From Coptis chinensis (Eukaryota > Streptophyta > Magnoliopsida > Ranunculales > Ranunculaceae), in assembly GCA_015680905.1 (NCBI GenBank), contig CM027378.1:40397001-40461000 (forward strand): a stretch of DNA of 64,000 nucleotides. Direction: 5' to 3'. The position numbers were made by a program, and so were the translations under genes. Below, piece after piece: positions 55,368 to 64,000 of the stretch; within the stretch, counting starts at the first letter, position 1; each line of letters opens with the position of its first letter. The notes below the pieces were generated by a model, which saw nothing but the letters and a program-made list of their open reading frames with translations, was not told the origin of the DNA and ran no database searches.

Positions 55368-57374
55368 GTCAACATTATTAATAACTAGATAAATAAATGA
55401 GATGAAACAATAACTTGATAAATAAGATTTACCGGTATAATCCAAACAAAGCCACACAAATTGCCTTTAGCGGCTTTCGTCTCAACTGCGAGGTCTACCC
55501 AACGGTAAAGGTACGCCAAGATGGATTGACCCCAATCATAATCTCACATCCTCTTTATGTCTGTGACAGTGGCCATCCACCCGTTACGTAAGAAACTATC
55601 AGAGTATCTGAATAATACTGCAGCAACAAAGTAGAAAAGAAAGGCACGTACATATTCTTGGATCGACTCCTTACCAATATGATAGTCTTTTGGCTTCTCC
55701 TTTAGCCTATTCAAGTATCTCGAAGTAAACCAACTCATATTTATAGTTCCTCCTTTAAACTGCTCAGCCGATAATCTCAAGAACCCGTCTTCCTCATCAT
55801 CTTCTACCAAATCAAAACCTCAAGAAACTCATTACTGTAGTAAAAACCTCCAAATTTTCATAAAAAAGAACGACATCTCCATAACCAATTGGGATACCCG
55901 TGAGCATTGTGAAATCAAGAGGGGTAATCCCAAGCTCACCCATTGGGAAATGGAATGTGTGGGTAGATTTCCACCACCGCTCAACTATCCCAAACAACAA
56001 TGTTTGATCATTTTGTCTCAAATTTGAATTAAAAAAATTCCCAAATGGTGTGGCAGCTATAATGTTGGTAACCATGACAGAATTAGGATCTGTTTTTTAT
56101 TTCAAACAATGCCACCATGTCCCAGCATTTGAAAGTGCACAACACACTTTTCATAAGTGTATTGCCTATATTACACATAATACAACAAACTATTCAACAC
56201 GATAAAATTTCAACTCAATTTTTTTTAACGCAATGCAACAAATTCAAACTAATTACACAACAACAAACTTGATATAAACTAACATAAATAATAATAATTA
56301 ACATAAAAAAAAATCTAAAACTTACTTGAGATGCTGCCACTCTATTTGCTACGTGTTGGACCGATGTTGACGCTAATGGTGGGTGTTCCTCAATTTCACA
56401 ACGCAGTGGAAAATTAAACCTAAGTTCAATTTCATCCTCCTCGCCCACATTTTGAGTTCTTGACGACGATCCTTTTTGTCCCTTTTTTTTTTTTTTATAT
56501 ATATTTTGTAATCTCCGAACCATCTACCACACTCTTCAGGTGGGGAGGCAGGTGGGGAATCATTGTGGGGTGGAGAAGTCATTGGGAATTGAAGAAATCA
56601 AATTTTTTTATGGCAATGGAGGTTTCTAAAATTTCAATGGAGGCGCTGGAAGAAGGTGAAAGTGGGTTGTTTCACATCTATTGGTATTAGACTCATCAGA
56701 CGGGATGTTTCATTCCGTCTCGTTATAAAATACCAGACGGGATGTTACATTTCGTCTCAATCAAAAAGCCTCCATACGGAATCCAACATCCCATCCAAGA
56801 TTATTTTTCACCTTTGCATTGAGCAGCCTCACCTTGCTTTTCACCAAAACGGTGGAAAAGAGGGAAATACTGCCTACGTGGAGGTGAATATTTGTGACTT
56901 GTATTGAAAATGCTCTGAAAGAAAAAGAAAAAAAGGGGAAAAACAAAACACGGTGAGATAACCATTGGTTGAAGACAGGGAAGACATAATCAGATTCAAT
57001 AATATAACGACGAAATAAGCATTCAGCTTTAACAGCCGCGCAGTCATCTAATAATCTGTGTTCGTAACAACGACAAAAAAATAGAGATAAAGCCAATACT
57101 TTAGTCAAGCGAATGGGATCAATTTTCTTCTCAGTCAATTGTAAGTCTCTCACTTGATTGTAGTGCAACAATTACTTCTTGTGCAATTTCACTAAATACA
57201 AGCAAAAAATGGAAAAAAAAAAACAATAACTTAGATCCCACACAGCTTCCAGAGTCGAGGTTCAGTATGTGTGAAGGTAGATTACGTACCTGATAATTAC
57301 GAACTACCCTAAATCTATTGCGACGGTAACATGTCACACACCCCATCAACTATAGGTCCATTACTTGTAAACAC

Positions 57375-57775
57375 CTGCAAAACATTTAGTTGAAGCATGT
57401 CGGGCAAAAAGGAGGTGCATGGTGATAGCACAAGAAGTTCTGAAAAAAATTCATCCACACACGTAATAAGAATGTGCCACCTTAAAGTCACCAAATAAGA
57501 CAGTTCACCATTAAGAAAATATTTATTGTTAGTTTGTTAAGGTTCAAATATGCCAATCACAACTGCTAAGCTGATTCACTCGGGTAAAATCCAAAGCTAT
57601 ATTTCTTTCTTTCTTTTTGGAAGGGGGGAGGGGGTTGTTGGGATTATTTTAATCCTACATCTTTAACATGCTAATCTATTTTTGATTTAAAAAATGAATT
57701 AAAAGAAAAATACATTCAAAGCCGGAATTGAAGATTGACAGTAAAGAGAAATTTTCCAAAGCTAAATCCAAATCA
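57375..57775. other. Interval with a possible polypurine tract and LTR start
   Basis: No gene. GGAAGGGGGGAGGGGGT at 57619-57635 is followed by TGTTGGGATT (57636), which looks like a copia 3' junction. No matching second LTR or coding region was found upstream, so this is tentative. Confidence 0.35.
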
Positions 57776-58529
57776 CTTAGTCTTCAGACTTCTAGTAGTA
57801 TTCACCACACAACACACAACAAAACACTTTTTTTTTCTTACTTTTAGTTGTACTTTTTCTAGAAAGACTAATGGCCCCTTTCTTCAAAAAGTAATTCTCT
57901 TATATAGAGAAAATTTGAGAATACGTAAGTGTGTGAAAGCTGAATCCGAATCGTGTGTTTGTTATGATGGAAACACTATGGAAAGGAAAGGAAAATAAGA
58001 GTGGTCCACCTTTTCCATAGTTTTTAAGGCGTTTGTTTACCCATGGAAAGGAAATTAAATGGGCTTTTCCATATGGAAACAAATGGAAAAGGTTTTGTGT
58101 CTTTAGCTAACCCCTGAAAATTTTGTGGAAAGGAAAGGAAAGGAAATATATAAATAGGGACTTACTACTAATACACTCCACTCAACAATACAATTATTCC
58201 TTTCCATAGCTTTTGCAAACAAACATGATTATTCATTTCCCCAGTTTTTACTTTCCTTTCCCCAGTTTACCAAACACATACCATTTAAAATTATTTCATT
58301 TCCATTCTATTCTATAGTGGACCACCCATTTTATTTCCTTTCCTTTCCATGAGTTAAAATTTAACAAACACACCCTTAGTCTTCAGCCTTCTAGTAGTAT
58401 TCACCACACAACACACCACAAAACACTTTTGCTTTTCTCCTACTTTTAGTTGTACTTTTTCTGGAAAGACTAATGGTCCCTTTCTTCAAAAATTAGAGAA
58501 AATTTGAGAATACGTAAGTGTGTGTAGTG
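57776..58529. repeat. Direct repeat of about 150 bp flanking a 440-bp segment with inverted ends
   Basis: 57776-57936 and 58375-58525 share CTTAGTCTTCAG, TTCTAGTAGTATTCACCACA, TAGTTGTACTTTTTCT and GAGAATACGTAAGTGTGTG. The first copy contains 12 extra bases (TAATTCTCTTATATA region). The middle (about 57995-58375) has GTGGTCCACC near its left and GTGGACCACCC near its right, and GCGTTTGTTTACC against AACAAACACACCC, resembling a small hAT-like non-autonomous element. Confidence 0.6.
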
Positions 58530-60693
58530 GGACTTGTCATACAAGTACTTGTACTTGATATACTAAAACACTTTTAATATATATCTCTTTAATATGGAAA
58601 ATGTGCATTATCTATATTTACAATAAGACCCTTGGAACTTTCAAGAAAGTCATTTTCTACTATTAATTATATCTAAGTCCCTCCACCTTACTTGTATTCA
58701 CAATTAGACCATTAGGAATTTGTTCTTCACTGTTACACCCATGTCTAATTGACCCAATTTGATATTTAACATCAGTTGAGCATTAAGAAACTATTTCTTA
58801 TACCGGCCAGGTTTGAGCTCAATTAGTTATGTCACAATTTCATAATACATAACTTCGTAGAGTGGTGGATCATTTATTAGAATTCGTGATTCAAGACGTC
58901 TTACATTCATTACCCAAAATGTCATGTCTAGTCTATGATATAATCTATTCTTGATTTGCTTTTAATAAAATAATCAAATCTGAATTCTTTTTATTGTACA
59001 AATATATATGATATAAGGTAATTTCATATCTGTATGTTCTAATTAATAAAGTTTTTTTTTTTAAGTATTGATACATACTATAAAAGAAAATAGGGTGACA
59101 TATATCACATACTGAATAGTGCATGCAATATTAGTAATATATGATTGCTTCTGCTGGGTATTATTATTTTCATGCGATTCAGTTACGTAATAAAACTTTA
59201 TTTTTATTATTGTTGAAGTGGTACTGTAGTTGGAATCTAGAGGATCAAAAGTCTGATTTCAATTGAAGTGCCAATTTACTTGTTGATGTAAAACATATCA
59301 TATGCACTAAAGGACAAAACTACTATTCACTAAAAGACAGATACCATTGTTTCATATAGTTAGTTTTGGGACATCAGTAATAGTAAACTATATGTCTAGT
59401 TTTGTTTTGCCCTGTTATAACACATGGAAACTTTATGAAAAGTAGATCAGAATAAGAAAGGACAGAATATTCTCATAGTACTAAAGAGTAAAGGAATAAA
59501 GCAATAGTAAGTAATTATGTTTCTGTTTGTGAGGGAGAATTGACATGTAATAGTACTGACAAGGACTTCTTTTAAAGTTTAAGCAAAAAGTTTTCATGCA
59601 CTGTTTCACATGCATACAAAGTGTACTAATTCTTAGTAAAGGAAAAAACACAAGGACAGAAAGAGTGATTAGTTAGTAGACTTTTTAGTCAACACACTTT
59701 TATATACTGACACATGCAGGAGATGCTAATCAGGCTTCTAAGGTATGTACAATAAACATGGCTAACGATTTTTTTTTTTTCATTATTGAGATAACTGAAT
59801 ATGCTTTTATCAATATATTAACGGTAAAGTAACAGTTGAAATTCATGTGTTATGGTATGCTACTATTAGCAATTTTAAGGTACACAAATTGCATGCTAAT
59901 TAATCTGATGCCTTGGTCAGATGCATACATGACCTGTACCAGAGAATTTCAACATGTATATAATACTAGCGTTAGCTTATCTACCATTAATTTAGTATCA
60001 CTATGAAATATTTACACTTATTTATTGTTAGCATGAGATCCATGGTCCGTTAAAATAGGTAGTATATATATCATTATTAATTAGTGGCGTATACATGATG
60101 TTACATTCATATTGAAAATTGTCAATATATGTTAATCATTAAGCATTAATACCCTCGGTATATGATATAAACCAAGTGGTAAAAGCATTTAATTTATGAA
60201 TTAAATCCCTTGCTACACCGTTATCAATTCAATAGGAATTATATTTTTAGATGTGATTAATATGATCCTTACGGATAAATTAATTGCGTGCTAAAATATT
60301 TTTGCCTATTGTCTATTCTTGAGAAGAAAAATTCATGTATGACTAGTGGGAGTGTTTTCCTTTACGGATTCATTATCTCGAGGTCATATTAATGAATTAT
60401 GATGATGGTACACTTGGCTGAAACATAGTTGACAGCCCTACGATTTGTGCAATTATGTTTTAGTAGCAAAAGTAATAATAATGGAAATCATATTACATGT
60501 ATGTAAAATTGATGGGTCTAGTAGAACTCGCCTGATTAAGTTGAATAGTTTTGATGCCCTACGGATAAGAGATTATTCATAAGTATTAGGTTTCCATTAC
60601 TTATATTTGTCTTATTGATACAATATGGAAGGTGTTGTATTTTTATTATATAAGCAGGTAATTAGTTTATTAAATTCCCAAAACCAATATTAA
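58530..60693. other. AT-rich interval without a gene
   Basis: No ORF or RNA gene supported. 58840-58945 is an inverted copy of 63825-63920. It may include a diverged 5' LTR of the copia element that starts at 60694, but I see no clear PBS. Long A/T runs throughout. Confidence 0.5.
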
Positions 60694-60735
60694 ATGCATT
60701 ATAATAATTTTTTAGTATATGTAAATGTTCCAAAT

Positions 60736-61556
60736 ATGTCTCAATCAAATTTCAGTCCCTTAGCATCTATCTTAAAAGAGAACAAGTTAACTAGTCCTAA
60801 TTATGTGGGTTGGAAACGTAACATTAACATTATCTTGACTGCTGAAAGTTACAAATTCGTTCTCACTACCCCTTGCCCCCCTGAACCAGTAAACAATGCT
60901 AGTGCAAGGCTGAAAGATGAGTACAAAAAATGGCAAAAGGCCAATGAGATGTTTAAGTGTTATCTCCTGGCATCCATGTCAAACATACTCCAACACCAAC
61001 ACCAAAATTTTGGTACAACTACTGAGATCATGACCAATTTGCAAGAGATGTTTGGCGAACAAAATCGCACTAAACGTCAGATTGCAATGACAAACCTGAT
61101 GAATACAAAAATGGATAATGGGACTCAAGTTAGGGAGCATATCTTTAAGATGATTGGCTATGTCAATGAGTTGAAGATCCTAGGCGTTGAAATAGATGCC
61201 AATTCTCAGGTTGATGCTATTCTTCAGTCTTTGCCAGTTTCATTTAATCAGTTCAAGTTGAACTACAACATGAACAATATGGATCTGACACTACTAGAGT
61301 TAATGAACTCTTTGCAGTAGGTTGAAGACTTAGTTAAGGTTAAGCCAAGTGTAATGGTCTCAGAAAATGTTGGTGTTTCCAAGCCTACTCCGGAAGGCAA
61401 AGGCAAGTGGAAAAATGGTAAAAAGTTTGCCCTTGGGGCAAAAGGGGGAGTGGAGAAGAATTCAAGGGCTAAAACAAAAAAGGTAATTGTTACCATTGTG
61501 AAAAGCTTGGTCATTGGAAGCGGAACTGTAAAGAGTATCTGGCTATGAAAAAAAAA
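60736..61556 (+). pseudogene. Copia gag with zinc knuckle
   Basis: The likely start is the ATG at 60736 (MSQSNFSPLASILKENKLTS). The 60694 start has no family support. NYVGWKRNINIILTAESY, WQKANEMFKCYLLASMSNIL and LQEMFGEQNRTKRQIAMTNL are standard copia gag (UBN2 type). It is open to a TAG at 61318-61320, then continues in frame to GKGKWKNGKKFALGAKG. After a frame change comes the knuckle CYHCEKLGHWKRNC (61488-61529). This is the best-kept gag in the window, with one stop and one frameshift. Confidence 0.88.
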
Positions 61557-61599
61557 TGAGGTATGCAATCCTTTATTCTTGAAACCAAAGAGTTGTTTT

Positions 61600-63223
61600 T
61601 CCTTCTGACACCTGTTATGTGGAATAAGAGGCCACTAACTACTTTTGTAAAATGTTACAGGAGTTTCAGGGGAAAAGAAGGATGAATGAAGAAAAGGTGT
61701 ACCAGGCACTAAGGACAGAGGCAAAGGTTGCTACAGTATCAATAGGAGTTTATTGTTTAGCATTAGAAAAGAAAATGTTAGTTTTAGAAGACTATTTTTA
61801 TGTTCCAGGGATAAGGAGAAATATGGTTTCTTTTTCTACACTTTATAAGTCAAAATATAATATTTTATTTCATTTGATCCAAAAGTTGTAATCAGATTAA
61901 ATAGAAAGATTATTGCCTCTTTTTTTTTTTTTTTAGAAAATGGTTTCTATTTACTTTTTTATATGCTAGAAATAAATGATATTGATATTAGTAATTCATC
62001 ATATGCTATTACCTCAAAAGAGGATATTTCCTTTGGTTAATCCAACAAACTTGTGGCACTTAAGACTTGGTTCTTTCATTCTGAATAAGATTGATAGCTT
62101 GGGTGAAAGATGGGATTTTAAGTTCACTCCCTTTATAATCTTCCTCAACTTGTAATCTTACTTAGAAGGAGAGATGACTAAAAGATCTTTTAAAGTAAAA
62201 GGTCAAGAGCCACATAGTTAATGGAGTTAATTAGTACATACAGATGTACATGGGCCTATAAATGTGAAAACAAAAGGTAACTTCATGCAAAATATGATTT
62301 TGTTTCAATTAAGTGCACCAAGAACTCCACAACAAAAGAGATTGCAAAAAGAAGGAACATAACCTTATGGGGTATGGTTTGGACTATGGTGACTTATTCA
62401 AACTCTCCCTTTATCTTTCTAAAGATAAGCCTTAGAAATATCAGCAGATATTCCTATTTATGTTCAATCTAGATTAACTTATAATTTAGATAAAACTTCC
62501 ATGTAAAGTTTAGAGTTTCTCTAAACTTACTCCAGTACTTCACCATAGTGGGAGGACAATTAGTCCTCCAGAAAAGTTAACCCTATTATTAAGGAAAACT
62601 TTATATGTTATATCAGATGACAAAGATGTAGATCCTATAAACTGCGAAGAAGCAATTTCTAACATTGATTTAAGTAAATGGCTTGAATCAATGAGATGAG
62701 AAATGGAGTCCTTATATTCCAACAGTCTGGGAACTTGTTGATCCATTGCCAAATATTAAGCCTATTAAGAATAATTAAGTAGTTATTCAAAAGTTAAAGA
62801 GGAGCTGATAGAAAAGTAGATACTTTTAATGCGAGACTGGTGGAGATACTTTTAATGCGAGACTGGTGGAGAAAATGTTTACTCAAAAAGAGGGTATCGA
62901 TTATGAGAGAACTTTTTCACCAGTAGCCATGAAAAGTCCATTAGAGTCCTTCTAGTAATTGCTGCTCATTATGACTATATGATTTGGCAAATGGATGTAA
63001 AGACCACGTTTTAGAACTTGGAGGCTTTACAGTTCCTACAAGCTTTAAGAAGTTGGAATGTAAACTTTGATCAAACAATCAAATCATTTGGTTTTGATCA
63101 ATGTAATGAAGGACCTTGTGTTTTACAAGAAAGTTGAAGGTAAGATGGCAATATTATTGGTCTCATATGTATATGATACTGATACACTATTCATTATGAA
63201 TGATATAGTATATGAGGACCAAA

Positions 63224-63257
<34 letters not shown>

Positions 63258-63260
63258 CCT
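61600..63260 (+). pseudogene. Copia protease end, integrase and RT fragments
   Basis: EAKVATVSIGVYCLALEKKM, then LEDYFYVPGIRRNMVSFSTL (61700-61850), is the end of copia protease. LWHLRLGSFILNKIDSLG (62054 on) is the pre-integrase motif, and SYLEGEMTKRSF with LVHTDVHGPINV (62233 on) holds the first catalytic Asp of integrase. The core beyond it is mostly gone. RT text appears at 62870 (FTQKEGIDYERTFSPVAMKSP) and 62990 (QMDVKTT-like), and YVYDTDTLFI near 63162 replaces the YVDD box. An AT microsatellite (63226-63253) interrupts the end. Confidence 0.75.
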
Positions 63261-63320
63261 TATATAAATATTATGGGTTTTAGAATGGTTACTAAATGGC
63301 TTTGAAGGCCAATGGGAGAT

Positions 63321-64000
63321 TGTTGGGATATTTGGCATTTACAAAGCCAATGAACATTTATTGATTATACATGATGATGTTTAATTATATACACGAATCT
63401 TATTATTATGCATATGAGTGAACTAATAGCATATGATGAAACCATAAGTTCCATAGGTAATAGAATTAGAACAATCAAGCATATGAAGAGTCATGTGCGG
63501 GAGATTTGATTGTATCTATTTACCTAGAATGCTCATAGTTATGGGTGAAGTCAGACGCTTCACTTATAAGACTGTAATATACATAACTGCTATATGATAG
63601 GATGATGATATCTCAATCATTTGAGTATGACTCTAAGTTTGTATATTGGTGTAGTCACATGACTGACACTGAGGGGATCAAAGTCATAACACACTATAAA
63701 TTCGTTGTTAAGGTTAGTGTGCAAATCTCACTCTACCAATTAATCCCTAGACTTGACGAATTGTGAAAATTCATTGTGTCTCAAATTTATTACTTTGAGA
63801 TGTTAAAAAGTAATGTCTATTCATAGACTAGACTTGACATTTTGGGTAATGAATGCAGGACGTCTTGAATCACGAATTCTAATAAAAGATCCACCACTCT
63901 ACGAAGTTATGTATTATTACAGTCTTATAAGTGAAGTGTCCGACTTCACCCCTAACTGTGAGCATTCTAGGTAAATAGATACAATCAAATCTCCCGTACA
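63321..64000 (+). repeat. Copia 3' LTR start and inverted repeat at the window edge
   Basis: The LTR starts TGTTGGGATATTTGGC. 63490-63584 (GGGAGATTTGATTGTATCTA on) is repeated in inverted form at 63905-63999. The LTR end cannot be placed, since sequence of opposite orientation takes over by 63820. Confidence 0.6.

Larger units (their letters stand above)
54033..56582 (-). pseudogene. Plant-mobile-domain (PMD) gene, exons duplicated
   Basis: Minus strand: first exon from MTSPPHNDSPPASPPEE (56582), with a later frame carrying EIELRFNFPLRCEIEEHPPL and donor CAA/GTAAGT near 56325. The main domain (56075-55440) has LLFGIVERWWKSTHTFHFP, GELGITPLDFTMLTGIPI, VRAFLFYFVAAVLF, DWGQSILAYLYRW and LCGFVWIIPV, all typical PMD blocks, with a frame change near 55812 and a stop near 55543. 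The last coding part (54359-54033) has QPWAFSFIFQTPYADIPN and RDYDLY. PMD proteins occur as host genes (MAIL1 type) and inside transposons. This one is transposon-borne and broken. Confidence 0.78.
53161..56821 (-). mobile_element. Inverted-repeat-bounded insertion carrying a plant-mobile-domain gene, in a CCR4-like intron
   Basis: Ends are CAATGCAAAGGTGAA (53161-53175) and its exact reverse complement (56807-56821). Inside each end lie hairpins built on AGACGGGATGTTGGATTCCG. It holds a minus-strand plant-mobile-domain gene and a plus-strand SANT-like ORF. I found no convincing duplicated target, so the outer limits could be somewhat different and the superfamily (MULE, Harbinger or CACTA-like) is open. 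It lies within the intron 57099-53085, which without it would be of ordinary size. Confidence 0.6.
50474..57374 (-). pseudogene. CCR4-type poly(A) deadenylase gene, 5' truncated, with a transposon in one intron
   Basis: Eight exons on the minus strand with good splice sites: 57374-57290 (VFTSNGPIVDG, then RRNRFRVV after a 1-base frameshift), 57191-57100 (EIAQEVIVALQ, frameshift, KKIDPIRLTK), 53084-53004 (DNVAIVTILEF), 52910-52857 (VNTHVHANEDFKDVKLWQ), 52773-52685 (VLVCGDFNSLPG), 52444-52365 (DPLGVCRRMKLSHDMPL), 52045-51895 (VSAYTFFL ... GTLDYISYT), 50655-50474 (NTALPSPEWSSDHIAL, stop). Order and motifs match the C-terminal nuclease domain of CCR4-1/2 deadenylases, which shorten mRNA tails. 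The catalytic GDFN and SDH are kept. The leucine-rich and first nuclease parts are absent, and two exons are frameshifted, so it is probably a pseudogene. Confidence 0.85.
60694..63320 (+). mobile_element. Second Ty1/copia element, decayed, internal region
   Basis: gag, knuckle, protease end, pre-integrase and pieces of integrase and RT on the plus strand, ending at the purine run AATGGGAGAT and an LTR start TGTTGGGATATTTGGC (63321). Large parts of integrase and RT are missing and RNase H is not seen, so it has suffered internal deletions. The order still marks copia. The 5' LTR was not identified. Confidence 0.78.

Noticed and set aside
55176-55457. Frames with long IYIYIY runs
   Set aside because: Product of the AT microsatellite. 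The same holds at 63067-63338.
57636-57700. LTR start after a strong purine run
   Set aside because: Listed only as tentative within an interval entry. No second LTR or coding region supports it, and TGTTGGGATT is a short word.

Overview
This window is repeat-dense nuclear DNA of a flowering plant, probably a eudicot. The evidence is a mix of Athila, Tat and chromovirus-like Ty3/gypsy elements, Ty1/copia elements, a Mutator-like DNA transposon (MULE), a plant-mobile-domain gene, and decayed pieces of two plant genes (an F-box gene and a CCR4-type deadenylase). I see no complete intact host gene, no rRNA or tRNA gene and nothing prokaryotic. Exon limits were read by eye from splice consensus and protein-family resemblance.

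Bases 1 to about 33,650 are a four-level nest. Level 1 is an Athila-type element on the plus strand. It has an integrase tail (1-686), an env-position ORF (2412-3566), a 3' region (3567-4660, continuing at 32118), a polypurine tract and the start of a 3' LTR at 33208. Level 2 is a MULE (4661-32117) inserted in level 1, with about 115 bp inverted ends and a perfect 10-bp target duplication (cccaaaaata). Its transposase gene has lost the first catalytic region, and a solo LTR (7903-9469, duplication tacct) interrupts one of its exons. Level 3 is a Tat-lineage element (10386-30355, duplication gtact) inserted in the MULE 3' region. It carries gag, PR, RT, two RNase H domains, integrase and, between pol and the 3' LTR, an antisense multi-exon gene. 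Level 4 is a non-autonomous Athila-like element on the minus strand (15851-24766, duplication tagcc) that splits the Tat integrase between its zinc-binding domain and its catalytic core. It has gag and protease but no RT or integrase.

From 33,979 to 39,274 there is a decayed minus-strand chromovirus-like gypsy element with altered residues in PR, RT and IN. It abuts an F-box pseudogene (39399-40990) that is itself interrupted. A Ty1/copia element with both LTRs (41917-49556) follows. Its LTRs carry a 33-bp tandem repeat and it has an extra ORF ahead of gag.

From 50,474 to 57,374 eight exons of a CCR4-type deadenylase gene lie on the minus strand. They are truncated at the 5' end and frameshifted in the two upstream exons. 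One intron holds an inverted-repeat-bounded insertion (about 53.16-56.82 kb) with a plant-mobile-domain gene, a SANT-like ORF, a 359-bp segment in triplicate and an AT microsatellite. The last 6.6 kb hold AT-rich DNA with short duplications, a second decayed copia element (60694 to the 3' LTR at 63321) and inverted repeats at the right edge.
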